Source: Malurus cyaneus samueli
Taxonomy: Eukaryota; Chordata; Aves; Passeriformes; Maluridae
Length of the DNA stretch: 64,000 nucleotides
Direction of reading: 5' to 3'
Assembly: GCA_009741485.1 (NCBI GenBank)
Contig: CM019214.1
Coordinates: 4,077,152 to 4,141,151 of the forward strand
Shown: in pieces, positions 39,133 through 51,560 of the stretch
How the letters are laid out: every line of letters starts with the position of its first letter
Position numbering within the stretch: the first letter of the stretch is position 1
Program-made: the position numbers and the translations under genes
The notes under the pieces: model-generated
Seen by the model: only the letters and a program-made list of their open reading frames with translations
Databases searched by the model: none
What the model was told of the DNA's origin: nothing

Positions 39133-42100
39133 GGCAGAGAGAAAAGTGCCATATTTCAGGTTACCTCAAAATCCCAGCAGAGAAAAACTATTTAGTGACT
39201 ATTTCAGGTAATAGGAGTGTCTCAAAGGACTTCCACCTACAAAATGCCACCAAATGGAGAGTTTCTCTTTAATAACTCATCTTCCTCTAACAGCTGCTCC
39301 AGGGGCCAGATATAGAAAGATTACATTATAAATATCAGGTTTTCAGGGTAGACCAATGGTAAGCTAAAATGTCAGTTTGCCTAGTGCAAACACTTGACAT
39401 ATGTTGAGCAGAATAGGGAGTTATGAGATTGGAGACTGTCTCTTTGCTCCTGGTCACCTCTTTTTCAGATATTTTTTCTGGGTACACGCTTGACAGGGAC
39501 TAAATGGCTGGTACCATTTCATCTCCTCTGTTCAGAAAACATTCTCCAGCTTAGTGTGTGGGGAGCTGAACTGCTGATGCTCTGTGTGAACTTGCTCATG
39601 GCTGGACTGTCAGAATGATTCTGCTGTGGCTTTAATGAACTGGCTGTGAGACCAATTACACCCTGTAAAAGATGTAATGGTTAATTAAACTACAGCAGTT
39701 GGCCAAACCTGAAGGCTACTGAAATACTAGGTGTGTATCTGGAAGTGAAGTGAGGCTGAAACACACAAGAATTCTTTTTCTTCCTAAATACTTTGCTTTA
39801 ATATGTCCAGACGAGATAAGAAACTGAATAAATTTAAGAACATTTCTTTTTTTAAGAGACAGGGAGTTTACTTAATGATTCCAAACCTGCCCCTTTCATT
39901 CCCTGTTTCTAATGCACCATCACTTTCACCTTTCTCACATCAAAGAAGAGATGAAAATGGCCCCCTGCAGACATCGTGAACACTGCTCTAATAGTGCTAG
40001 CAGTGAGAGGTTGATTTTTAGTTTCATACTCATCCTGTAAGCAGCTACTGCCTGATTTCTTCCCTTTCCCACCATCTTCTCTCTCCGGGGTGCAGGTGTC
40101 TGTGGCAGTGCTGCAGCCCCACGTTTGCCTGGCGTGTTTGGGTACCACACCCTCTGTGTTGGGATGCCGAGGGGAGAGGCTGGGGGAGGCTCTACCTCGT
40201 TTTAGCTGATCTGTGTTTGGTGTCCGAGCTATGCTGTGCCTCTGAGGGAGGACTCGTGCTAACAACTTGTCTTGTGGGAGTATTGATCCCACCTGGCTCC
40301 ATGTGCTTCCATCAGGACAGCGCTCAGGAGCCACCAAAACGTGCCATGGGAACACCTCTGGGAACTCTCTCCATCCCTCCCCTGGGAGCAGCAGCAGCAT
40401 TGCCACTGCCTGGCAGAAACTGATGGGACAGGGTGAGTCAGGACACATGGCTGTGCCAGACAAGTTTCTGGCAAAATCATCCATGGCCTTATTTTGTGCT
40501 TCTCAAAACATCAGGACCGCATAAGAGGGGGCAAAATGAGAGGCAGGGAGAGGGAGAGCAGGAGATGTGGCTGTGAGAATGGCAGACGGGGAAAATGGGT
40601 CTGTGTGTTCACATGCACTGTGCCTGTGTGGGGAAAAAAAAAGTCTGAGCCCATGATTTAAAGGATATATAATTTATGTATCCTCTGTTTTCAAAGAAAA
40701 ACTCTGCTTCCAAGCTCATGAGCAGAGAGGTGAGTATTTAACTGTAGGTTAAAGGTTATTCTAGCCACTATGAGTACCCCTAAAACCAAAAAACAACCAA
40801 ACAAACAAAAAATAAAACCCGCCCTAGAACAAAACCAAACACTAAATCTAGTAACAGCTGGTTATTTGCCATGCATAATCCTTCAATAGCTGCTTGAGAC
40901 AAGAAAAAAATCCATACTCAAAACAACCATTTACATTTACAGCTATTGCATGTAACATCTACGCTCTACCAGCTGAGGCTGGTAGTTCCTGCTTTTCATC
41001 AGTATAAATGCCCCTCCTCTGCAATAGGGAATGAGTGATAATAACTTTGATACAAGCTACCAATAATTTTATTTTGCATGTAAGTGAATGCTGCTTTCAA
41101 AAAAACCACCATAGAAACAGGGGTTTTTTTTCAAATGAGAAACTGTTTAATTTTTTTTTTTTTTGCATACTGTATGTTTGAGAAAATTGAAATGCTCAGT
41201 CAAAAATGAATAAATGAATAAAATCCAGTAAGAAATGTTGTTTAATAGGCATATTATGTGTCTTCATAGCAATATAATTTCTTCATTTCTTGGCTTTATT
41301 TGCACTTTTTTCTTTTCAGCAGTAGCATTAATTTTCAATCCCTTCTGCTCTGTGTGGACTGTTGTCCAGTGACCTAAAAAGTGACACGTGTTACAGATTT
41401 TGAACAATTACTATTTATGCTTGGGGGGGAGGGTTGAAGAGGTTATTATTTGAGGAGTTGACATAATGTCATGCTTTTCTATTATGTATGTATATTGTTT
41501 ATATATATATTTGTGTGTCATACACAACCTACATAGCTATGTGTGTGTGCTGTTTGCCTTCTGTAAACGATTGGACAAGAAGTTTATATTTAGGAAAGCT
41601 CTAGTCTGGTGAGTGAGAGCAGGAGCTGAGGTGACCTGGAATTGTAGAAACTTGATTTGCTCTGTCCTGTCTTTGTGGGATGAGGTTGTCCTCCGCTGGC
41701 AGCAAGATTGGGGTATCCATTTCCCCAGAATGTTTGTAGTTGCTTGCATAAAAGAGAATTTGGGGCTTGAGCAGGATTTCACTTGGCTGGTTCTGTGTCT
41801 TGTGACAAAGTCAGTTTTAAGATACCTGTGATGCTGAGGAATTTTAGGAGTTTGGACACCGATAACAGCTTGTGGTTGAAGTATGTAAGCTCACTGGGAG
41901 CATTTAGGGACTTGGCCTCTAATATAGGAAGCTACTTAGTCCTGTTTATTAGATAAAAGACGCCTCCCACACCGCCTAAACCCCCAAATCAACCAGTCCT
42001 ATCAGTCACCAGGTGATTGAGCATGCTGCATCTGAGACCATGTCACTGCCACTCGTTGGAGGTTTGCCTTCAGAGGACCTACAGAGCCCAGAGCCTGCCC

Positions 42101-45100
42101 AGAAGAACTTTTTTATCAGTTATGATAGGGCTAAAATGCATAACAAAGTATACAGCTTCAATTAATTGTGTAAGGATTGTTAATGTAAGCAGAAAAAAAA
42201 AAGTAAAATGTTTACCAAAACATGAATTATGTAGATCCTGCAGATATTACTAATTTGCAGATGGCAGAGTGTTTTTTTTAGAAAAGGATGAATGAATAAA
42301 TATTTAAAAGTCTCACTTTGGTTTTATATGAGAATGCCTCATGTGATGAACTACTGTTGTTTACTTCTGTTTCAATGGTATTCTCCCTTTTTAGCCTAAA
42401 TTTTCCAAATCTAAGCATTCTACATATCTAATACATATGTTCTTTAATTTGTGATGATTTGATCATTTATAATGTGTTGCTTTTTTTCCAACTGCTTCTG
42501 GATGCTTAAATATTAACCAAGAGGGTTTTTTTTTTTCCCCAAGTTTTATTCTGTTACCACATGAGCATCATTATAAATAATACATTTTTTGTTTCCATAT
42601 GTCAAAGATGTTTAGAAATACACATCTTTATTGCAGTAGTGGCTGAGAGCACAAACACGCAGCCACCACTTTGTTAGTTGTTCTTTTATCAGAAACCCAA
42701 CTGTTTGATTAGTTCTATTTAGAAGATGCTGGAGGCTTTGATGCTCTGTGAACACCTCTCTGCTCTTTAATGAACACTTCTGAATCCTCCAGCAACACAG
42801 AATCCGAGTCTTATTGTCTAAGCTCAAGTTGGCTTTAATTTGTCAGATGGCACAGGTCCCCCTCTTCACGAGACTCCATATTTACACCAGAAGCTTATTG
42901 CTCTTGCCTGAAATTCCTTTTTGGAGCTGTTCACTTGAATCACAGACAGGAAGGATGTGTGATGTATTTAGGAGACCATTTGTCATTAAGTTGTGTGAGC
43001 ACGTGAATCCTGTAGCCCTGGTGGCACCTCTGCTGTCACACTGGTAAGAGCAGAGGCAGGAACTCTGTGATGAGGGATTGTGACCACACAGCAGGAGCAC
43101 CCACCCAACACGTGTGCTTTCAGTTTCATCTTGGTGCAGATTTTGCTTCTAAGAGAAATAAACCCAGACATTATCACCAGCAACCCAGATCCAGACAGAA
43201 GGCAAAGCCTTGCATTGATGCTCCTGACTCAGTGCAGAATAGTTAATGAATTTTCTTACATAAAGGCACGGCATGGATGGGCAATTAGGTGTGATGATTA
43301 AGTAATTCTGTAACCTTGCTTACCCTTTTAAGCAGCGTGAAGAAAAAAAAGGTTGCATTAGAAAGCAGAATAGAAATTGGTCTGGTGCACATAAAAGCTA
43401 ATTTGTAAGGAGAGGAAAAAAGATTGTGCCACTCAAACACTCTGCATGTATTGAGAAAATGAGATCAGCAGAGATTCAGAGTGAGTTAAAGAGGCAGCAA
43501 CATTTAAAACAGTTAATTCACAAGTACTCGGTAGAACATATACAACTAACACACAGCTAATATCAACTCACAGAAGATAGTCAGAAAAAACTGCCCCTTT
43601 TGCTCTTCCTATATCCAAAATACCTGGCAATGCTAGCATCAGACAGGTCTGTGCTTGGAATTTTTTACATTAGAAAAGGAATTGAAGTAGTTAACAAATT
43701 GGCTGGTATTGTTTAGTTCTGTAATGGATAAATCATGACAGGAAAAGAGTAGATGTGAGTTAATGAATGCAGTATTTATGTCAGCCCTGCAGGGCAACGC
43801 AAAGAAAACATGCACATTAACAAACAGTTTAATACCCAGGAAGTGCAAAATAAACTGACTCCATAGAAACCCTAGGATGAGTAGGGATAAATATAACTTT
43901 CATTCCTTGTTTGGCTAATTCTGCAATGCTTTTTGAGATTAACCTGTTGCTGTGTGTTTAGGTGATTAACCTGTTATGGTAATTAGCCTTTTAGTTATCA
44001 AGTCTGTAAATAATTTTTCACTACATGCTTGCTCTAGGCTTGTGGACAGAAAAGCAAACTGGTCCTTCATACATATCCCAGACTTGGCTCTCCTTGTAAT
44101 TCTTCCTCTGGTTCTGAAGCTGCTCTCAAATTTGGCTCAATTTCCATCGCAATCTTTTGTGCTTTTATCATTCTCTCCTATGAGTCATGCAGCTCTTCGC
44201 TCAGATGTGCAGATTATCTGAGATGTTTCCTTCTTCTTCTTCAGCTTAATTATTTTTAATAATGCTTTCAGGTTAGATTGAGTGGAATTGAATATTAAGT
44301 TTCAATCTACTATTAAACAATTCTAATAATATTTTGGATATTTAAGACGTTAATTTAAACATTAGCTAATGGTAGACTCTTTGAATGAGGCTTGACTTTT
44401 TTATTGAAAAAACAAGGGTTTAATGTTTCTTGTGTTTCCTTTCCTCTGTATATTTCTTTAGAAGATAGACAGTGTTGTATGGTTTCTCTTTTCATGTAAC
44501 AGCTGTGCCCAGCATACTTAGCAAGATATTATGTGTCATCCACAGCATTTTGTTAGGTGCTGAAGCTCTGCTGTAAAGCTGGCATTTCCATTAGGGTAGA
44601 TCAGCGTGGTTTAGTCATCAGATGACTATTACAATTATTTTATCACTTTTTTTTCCCCAGCAGAGTAATCGCTTTCTCATTGATCTGGACATACAACTGA
44701 TAGATGGATATTGGGATGGGCTGTAAGCAGCAGGCTCCAGCTGCATTAGATTGATGCATCAGGCAGCTTCCAGCTGAGTGTGATAGGAAGATTACAGGTC
44801 TCCAACTGTATCTCTGTGTAACTCAGAGTAAACTGTGTAAAATCTACCTGAAAGATTCAGCATTGCATCCTCCAGAACCTCCTGTTACAGTGGGTACAGG
44901 AAGTACTGACAAGGGAACCTTAATTTTTAAAGGCACTGAGGTTCAGCACATCATCAGCTTACGCACTGTGATTCTATCTGTAGGTAAGGATCTTTGAGAC
45001 AAAAATAATGAATCAAATCACCCAGAAAAACTTTCTCACTTTGCATCCAGATGCACAAGTGATTTTTCTTAATAGTAGTGACAAGGAGTGATACTGATAA

Positions 45101-45169
45101 CAAGAGAATTGCCCAAGGAAGACATTGAAAATACGTGCACAAAACAAAGAATAAGTTACACATACTTAC
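39133..45169. other. Non-coding stretch, no recognised element
   Basis: About 6 kb. The GC-rich patch 40,080-40,560 holds the window's longest open frame (191 codons, 39,909-40,484, minus). It matches no family I recognise, has overlapping open frames on both strands and no visible gene structure, so I do not call it a gene. A small TA/TG microsatellite lies at about 41,480-41,550. Confidence 0.45.
41480..41550. repeat. Imperfect TA/TG microsatellite
   Basis: ATGTATGTAT-, TATATATAT- and TGTGTGTG-type runs mixed with unique bases. Confidence 0.75.
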
Positions 45170-46200
45170 AGCTGAATCATAACATGGAATATTGACACTA
45201 AGCCAAGATATATGTACAAATTAGAAATCCACATAGAATTAAATTCTTTAAAAAAAAAAAACAAACAAAAGCTGAGTTACAAGAAAAGTATAAAACAAGG
45301 TGACAAAGATATATATGGACATAATTATATAATACATATTATAAAATAAATATTTTCATGACAACTTTAAATTTCTAAAAGATAAAAACATCTACAATAT
45401 GTTAATGATGTAAAGCATAAAATAAAAATACATATAACATAAAATGAAATGAAAAAACCCAGAATAATAAAATGAGAATACTATATATATCATTCTGCAT
45501 GACAGATACAGTCAAGAATAATATGGACATATATTATGAGACAAATAAATTCTAATGTATTGTAAAGGAGACAACAATAAATAATAGTAAAAAATTGCTA
45601 TAACCAATCTAGAAAATTGAGTCAAAGCAAAAAAACCAAAATAACAATATTAGAATAAGCTCTGTAAGTGTAATATAAGAAAAACTACATATAGAATATG
45701 GAAGTTAATTCTATACACAGACATAAAATTAAGATAATTTATCACATATGATATTATAAGGGAACAAGCAATGCACTAAACTTAATATTAGAGACCCAAT
45801 GTAATAATTAATATAAAATAATAACTTTCAAAAATGGTCCGAAGAGTATCAGAAAAATGAACCACATCGTTATAGTCCAAAAAAATAAAAGCAATATAAA
45901 ACAAATAATAACATTGAATTTTTTGCACTTTTTTTCTTTACCAAGAAAAAACGAAATACTAGTCACATTTCTGCAAGTACAGATTAAAAATATAGAAAGA
46001 AACAAAATGTAACTGATATTACATCAAAATCAAACTAAAAAATACAGGTTAACAATGAAATTAATACTTGAGGACTCTGAGAAGAAAAGACAACAGATAA
46101 GTAATTTAATTGCACAAGAAAATTGAAATGTAGCTAATTCCAAATTAACAATGTTTGTAAAAGTTTGGGGGTTTTATGATAAACAACATTTTTGTTAAAT
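45170..46200. repeat. Kilobase-scale A-skewed AT-rich block
   Basis: The plus strand is about 80% A+T, with A far exceeding T: 45,361-45,420 has about 30 A and 18 T, and 45,421-45,480 about 39 A and 11 T. Short motifs such as AATAATAT, ATATAA and AAAATA recur without a fixed period. No coding potential. It abuts the CR1 copy starting near 46,255. Confidence 0.8.
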
Positions 46201-46254
46201 TAGTAGTGCAGTAGTTTAATGTGAAGAATTCTCTAAAATCCAGTAAATAGTTAA

Positions 46255-46566
46255 AAGATCTAGGAGAAGGGATTTGAGCTTGGCAGAATCCCATGGGAAG
46301 CTGCTCTGGAGGGCAGAGATACTCAGGGCACGAGCAAAGCCCTTCCCAATCTGCAGAAAATCAAGCAGTTGTGGCAGGAGGTCAGCACAAGCAGAGCTCA
46401 CATGTAAACAAACAGGCACCAAATGGGAGAGGCTCCAAGGAGGAGCCCAGACAGATTGTCCAAGATTGGATGGATAGTGAATGGGTGTAGGAAAGCCACA
46501 ACTTAGCTGAAGCTGAAACTGGGAAGGATGTGAGGACCAAAGTACAGGTTTGTGTACACAGCCTTC

Positions 46567-46602
<36 letters not shown>

Positions 46603-47530
46603 TAAGGGAAATGTGAGCCCACTCCACACAGGAGCAGGGGATGTGTTCACTGATTGGTTGCCTCAGTTCTTTCTGTGTTTTCCCTTTTTTTCCTGTTAAA
46701 TTCTGCTCTTAGCTCAGCCTCTGAGCTGAGGGTCAGAGCTTGGGGGAGTGAAGAGTTGCCTGCAGTGGAGAAGGATCAAGACTGATGGGACTGATGGCTT
46801 CTAGGGCAGCTGGACATCCCCAAGACTGATGGATAAGGCTGCACAAGAGAAGGGGAGAGGCTGACAGGAGTCACTCACTGTCATCTTCAAAGAGCCTCAC
46901 AGTGACAGGAAAGGGGCAAACATTGCTCCCAGCCTCAAGAAGGACAAGGAATAGGATCTGGGGAAAGCTATGCAGCAGCCCCTCCTGGAAACCAAGAGGC
47001 CTTTCCAAACACCAGGATCTAGTAGGTGATTTGTGACAGCCAGCATGGAGTTACCTTGGGCAAGATGAGCCCGACCTTCTGGGTTGCCTTCTCTCTTGGG
47101 TTGGCTGGCTGTGTGGGTAAGGGGAGAGCAGTGATGGTGCCTTTTCCTGACTTTAGCAAGGCCTCTGACCTTGTCTTCCATAGTTTCCATCCAGAGAGAT
47201 TGGTGAAATATGTGCTGGGTTAAAAGATGGGTGAGAAGTTGGTGAGAGGATTCAGGGGACAATTTGTTGCTGTGCCTGATGGGGAGATGTGGAACAGGCT
47301 GAGCCAGGCTCTTCTCAAGAGTTATATGGCAAAAGGGGCAGAGGCACCAGACGTGAGCTACAGTGCAGGAAATCCGGATCAGGAGCAAGGAAAATGCCTT
47401 TCACTGTGAAGGTACCCAAACACAGGGTCAGAGCCGCAGAGAGGTCATGGGATCACCTCCCTTGGCCCTGTGTCACCTGTGGTAGCTGATGCTGCTCTGA
47501 AGAGGTCCCTTCCAACCTGGGTCACTGTCA
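46255..47530 (+). mobile_element. CR1 LINE, decayed ORF2 plus 3' UTR, internally deleted
   Basis: Translation of 46,460-46,540 gives a broken version of the CR1 ORF2 segment between endonuclease and reverse transcriptase (LAEAETGKDVRTK is readable). Translation of 47,040-47,200 gives the fingers/palm region of the reverse transcriptase, including SQHGVTLGK and FPDFSKASDLV. The latter is motif A with the catalytic aspartate position retained. After about 47,230 the sequence jumps to CR1 3' UTR-like DNA ending near GGTCCCTTCCAACCTGGGTC, so reverse transcriptase motifs B to E are absent. A30 lies inside the coding part at 46,570-46,599. Stops and frameshifts are numerous; the copy is inactive. 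CR1 ORF2 normally encodes endonuclease and reverse transcriptase for target-primed retrotransposition. Confidence 0.8.
46570..46599. repeat. A30 inside a CR1 ORF2 remnant
   Basis: Uninterrupted A run sitting where I recall CR1 having a short lysine/arginine codon stretch; CR1-like sequence continues on both sides. Confidence 0.9.
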
Positions 47531-50404
47531 TTTTTATCAATTTCAAGGAGTACTGAGCTTGTGTTTGTGGTAGTGCCAAGGAACACAGCAGAGTTTAGCA
47601 CCATTTTAAGAATCAGCTCCAAAGAGCAGCTGAAGACACTCTCTGCACTGTGAGGTGAAGACCAACCCCAAAGAAAGAGCCCTGAGTGGAGGTATTACCT
47701 GAGCTGCAAGTAAATCTGTCTGAGACAATAGCAGTACTCCCCCTGTGCAAACACAGGCAGTTCCTCATTAGTAATCAGGGCTGGGTTTTTTAAAGTAAAG
47801 AAAAAGCTGAGAAGGGGAACATGGTGGTGATGTCACCACCTTTCTTCCCAGAGGCATTCCCAGCAGAGGTACCAAAATTCAGAACAAAGACAGTTCAGCG
47901 ACTGCTTCTATGCATTTTTAGTAAGTGAGATTGAAGGTTTAGACTTCTGTGAAAACTGAGCTAATTTAGTGTGCTTTGAATAAATATCTGATGAGACTGT
48001 TGCACCAGATTATTGTAATTGCAAAGAAAGAAGAAAAGCCTTGTAAATGCAGTAAAAATGAACAAGCTTCCAATGTGTGCACCTAATTTTCTTCTTGGAA
48101 TGCTGCCTCAGCCTTCCCAGAATAAAACAACCATTATTTCTGAAGATACAGCTCAATTGAAAGAATATTGTGCCAAGCAACTATTTTGAGAATTCAGTTC
48201 GTCTGAATGAAAAAAAAAAAAATCCAAAACCTAACAACTAAATAGCAAGTTTTGTAAATTGTCTGAAATTAATTTTCAAAAATGTGTCTAGGGTATAAAA
48301 AATAAAATTGGATGTCTGAAACATATAGTGTATCTGAAAAAGGCAATGAGGTGTTATTTTCTTTTGCATAGATGTGAAATATTCACTCAGTGATAAAGGG
48401 CTTGCAACACGTTTTTGCTGCCTTCTGTGAGTAAACATTTCCAAGGCTGCGCAGTCTTTAGAAGTGAACCCAAAAAAGTAAAACCTTTTGTTCTGTTAGT
48501 TTTTCTCCCAGTCTTTAATTGAATACTTTATAAAAGTTCTAAGGAAGATGTTTTACTGTCTGGGGAGCAAGCAATAAAAAGGATAACTTAAAGCAAAACA
48601 TTTAAAATAAATGTCAGTTTAGGGCAGATGCTTTAAAAGTGCTATTTAAAATAAGTGGGCTAACAAAAGACATTTGAAAAATTAAGTTTACAACAAAATC
48701 ACAACAGTACCCATACTGAGCTCTCTAAGAGGAAATCTAATTTGTATTTGTTTCACTGTAGTTTCTGTCTGATTCCTAAACACAAGAGAATTAGTTTCAG
48801 TGGAACAGCAAAAATGAAGTATTAAAGTTTCACTGAGTTATCATGGGAGACTTATTTTGGTTCATGTTCCTGTCCAAGCTTCTGCTCCTAACTTTATTTA
48901 TCCTTTCAGTTAATTCCAGTAGGGCTGAATAGTGTATTGCCTTTTTCTGTTAGTAATTGCTGCAGTGCTGGTGTCCCACACCCTGAGAACAGGTCTCAGA
49001 AATCTCTCTTCTAGGCTGAGTGGAATTTTTCATATACATGGCTATTAATGTGGAGAAGCATTCAAACTTGAATCCCAAGTGTTTTCCAGGGAAATAATTC
49101 CCTGTCATAGCTTGTAACTATTCAGGGTTTTTAATCATGCTGAGATATATTGAGGGAAAGATAATTTGCTTTCAATCATAAAATCTGGCTGCTCTAGTAA
49201 GCTCTAAGCTGGTGATTTTGTCAGATAGAAGACATAGGTTTGTATTTGTATTTATGGTCCTAAAAAGTTCATATTATGAAGAAACTCCCTCTGTCATTCA
49301 GAAATTCTGTACCATCTCTGGCAGAATTCCAGGCAAACTTATAGGGTGCTTTTCAGACAAATATGGTAGTAAACTAAAGCTGTCATATTAATTCATTTTA
49401 GTGCTGAGCAAACTAGTTCAGGCTCCATAAGGATCTACATTACATCTATTCTGAACCTGAGCCAATTCCTTATTTTTAGAACTGAAATCAAGTTCAAATC
49501 TTGAGGTCTTGAAACTTTTTTCTCTTCTAGCAGACCTGAAATTCCAAGTGGTCAAGTACCATACATGAGTAAACTTGTAGTATTTGTACCCTTGAAAGTA
49601 GTAAGGATTTGCAAAGGAAAGGTTTTGGTGGTGTGGGTTTTTCATTTATTCTTGAGGGATGGGACTGCTGTGTGTTGAGGTTTTTCTTGCCTGGTTCATT
49701 TGTTTAGGGTTTTTGAATGGATGGGGATTTTTTGGTTCTTTAGGTGTTTTTTTTTTTGTTGGTTTTTTTTTTTTTGTTTTTTTTTTTTTTTTGTTGGTTT
49801 TCTAATGCTGTTGGCTTTCAAATTGCTTTGTTTTGTTTTCTCCTGAAAGATCTTTTTTAATCTTGGCAGTGAGAGCTAAAACTTCAGGTAGAACTTAAAC
49901 AGCATTCTGGATAACTGCACACATATGGCACTGCTCCTGTGTTTTATCTGAGATCAGATTGTTTTGTACTTGAAAGATTATCTTGTATCTTTGTGTTTAT
50001 CTTTTCTATTTGTAGTACACAAATGAGTTGTTTAAAACTACTTCTGTGCAGAACAGATTCTACAAAGCAGTTATAAATCATCCAGAGAAATAGTTGGAAC
50101 ATATGTTTTCCTGTACGTGTTGTACCTGAGAATCCCTCATAAACTCTGAAAACATTGGCCTTAGGAGACTGCTGTAATTGCCAATGACAAGCAACCTTAA
50201 AATAGCAGATAATTTCCATGCATTTCAAGCTGAAATAGGATTTGAGAGATTAATATTTGTGAGTGATTAAAGTGGTAGTTAAGCATAGTGTGCCTGCCAT
50301 ATGTGTTTCAGCAGCAATATGAATTCATTTCAGACCTCACATGACAGACATGATTCTGTTAATTTTGCTGTTTCGAAGGGGTCTCTTGCTGGTTTTGGTG
50401 CCTT
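47531..50404. other. Non-coding stretch with T-rich tract
   Basis: No gene recognised. T/G-rich sequence begins near 49,630 and includes T runs broken by G at 49,747-49,793. An A run lies at about 48,210-48,222. Confidence 0.5.
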
Positions 50405-50520
50405 CCCTGGGCTGAGCAAGCCTGGCTCCCTCAGCTGTTCCTCACAGGGCTTCTGCTCCTGCCCTGACCATCCTGGAGCTCCTCTGGACTCTCTCCAGCT
50501 TCTCCTTGTCTCTTGTTTTG
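50405..50520 (-). mobile_element. CR1 LINE fragment (start of 3' UTR region)
   Basis: The plus strand carries the reverse complement of the CR1 segment just after ORF2: CTGAGCAAGCCTGGCTCCCT, CAGCTGTTCCTCACAGGGCT, and CTCCTCTGGACTCTCTCCAG. The 3' terminal part is absent and the fragment stops about 20 bases before the ERVL-like LTR. Confidence 0.7.
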
Positions 50521-50539
50521 GGTTTGTGTGGAAAAACTT

Positions 50540-50773
50540 TGGTAGCAGCGGAGCTACAGGGTGGCTTCTGTGAGAATCTGCCAGAAGCTTCCATGATGTC
50601 TGACAGAGCTGATGGCAGCTGACAGAGGCCAAGCCCACCAGACACAGTGGCACTGCCTCGGGGTCATGCAATTAAAAGGGAAAGAAAAGTTACTGTGCTG
50701 AAGGAATGGCAGCCAAAAAAGAGAGGAGTGAAGAATGTGTGAGAGCAGCAGCCCAGCAGACACACCAGGGATA
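50540..50773 (+). mobile_element. ERVL-like LTR, left part
   Basis: The GAGCTACAGGGTGGCTTCTG, AATCTGCCAGAAGCTTCC and CAGCAGACACACCAGG blocks follow the order I recall for the 5' half of the same bird LTR family seen at 28.0-28.65 kb. The LTR is interrupted at 50,773 and resumes at about 51,181. Confidence 0.55.
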
Positions 50774-51180
50774 TGATGCCTTAGGATTTTCAGCTTCTAT
50801 ATTTTCATACATCTATATTCTCCAGTATAACACTAAAACTACCATTCTCCCATCTTTAGACAAAACAACCCCTCTCTGATCCTGAATCCAAGGACACCTC
50901 ACTGCCTCAGAGCCCTAAAAATATGTAGACAACAGTGAGTTGGGGGAGCAAGTTTGGGGCGGTTGACATCATCACCTGAAAAGATCACTGGAGAATTAAG
51001 ACCCAACATCTTAATAAGGCAGAAGTTATAAAAGGTGAAAATCTCATGACTCAATGTCCATTTTGGGTGTAGCCTCAGGAGGAGGAGGCTTTTGTCTGCC
51101 CTAATGTACCAGCAGGCCTGTTAGGCCTGGATTAAAGTTGTCTACTCTCAATCTATTAAATTTGTCTGGCCTCTAGCTCA
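50774..51180 (+). mobile_element. Solo-LTR-like insertion nested in the ERVL-like LTR
   Basis: A 407-base unit starting TGATGCC and ending GCTCA, so with TG...CA termini. It contains a TATA-like TTATAAAAGG near 51,026 and ATTAAA polyadenylation-type signals near 51,131 and 51,155, in the correct order for a plus-strand LTR. The surrounding sequence resumes the outer LTR on both sides. No clean target-site duplication is visible (flanks GGGATA and GATTAG). No retroviral gene accompanies it. Confidence 0.5.
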
Positions 51181-51560
51181 GATTAGGCTGATTGATAAGG
51201 ATGAGGCAGAGCAGGAGGACAGGAGAAGGTGTTCCAGGCCCAGAGCTGTCCGGGGTGAATGTCATGGTGAGGCAGCTGTGGAGACCCATGGTGGGGCAGG
51301 CATGGATGGACCTGTGCTGATGGAATGCCACACAGCAGAGCAGGAGGATGCCCAGAGGAGGACATTCCCTTTGGGAATGCTGTGCTGGAGCAGGCTCCTG
51401 GCAGGGCCTGTGGCCCCATGGAGAGAGGAGGAGGCTGGAGAAGGATGGCTGGCAGGAATTGTGGCCGCTGTGCTGGAACAGGCTGCTCCTGGTGATGCAT
51501 CCTGCTGGAGACATTCCTGCTGGATCTGGAAAGGGCTCATCCTAGAGAATGAGCTGTGAG
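51181..51560 (+). mobile_element. ERVL-like LTR, right part
   Basis: GC-richer sequence with repeated GGAGCAGG/CTGGAGCAGG-type and GTGGCCCCATGG-type blocks, as in the imperfect internal repeats of this LTR family. The LTR 3' end, seen intact in the copy at 28.65 kb, is missing here. Overlapping open frames on both strands (up to 113 codons) are artefacts of the repeat-rich LTR. Confidence 0.55.

Noticed and set aside
39909..40484. 191-codon open frame on the minus strand, the longest in the window
   Set aside because: No recognisable domain, overlapping open frames on both strands, and a locally GC-rich patch that makes stop codons scarce. No splice or promoter context is evident.
46216..47388. 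144- and 163-codon minus-strand open frames
   Set aside because: Both lie antisense to the CR1 ORF2 remnant; the sense strand explains the sequence.
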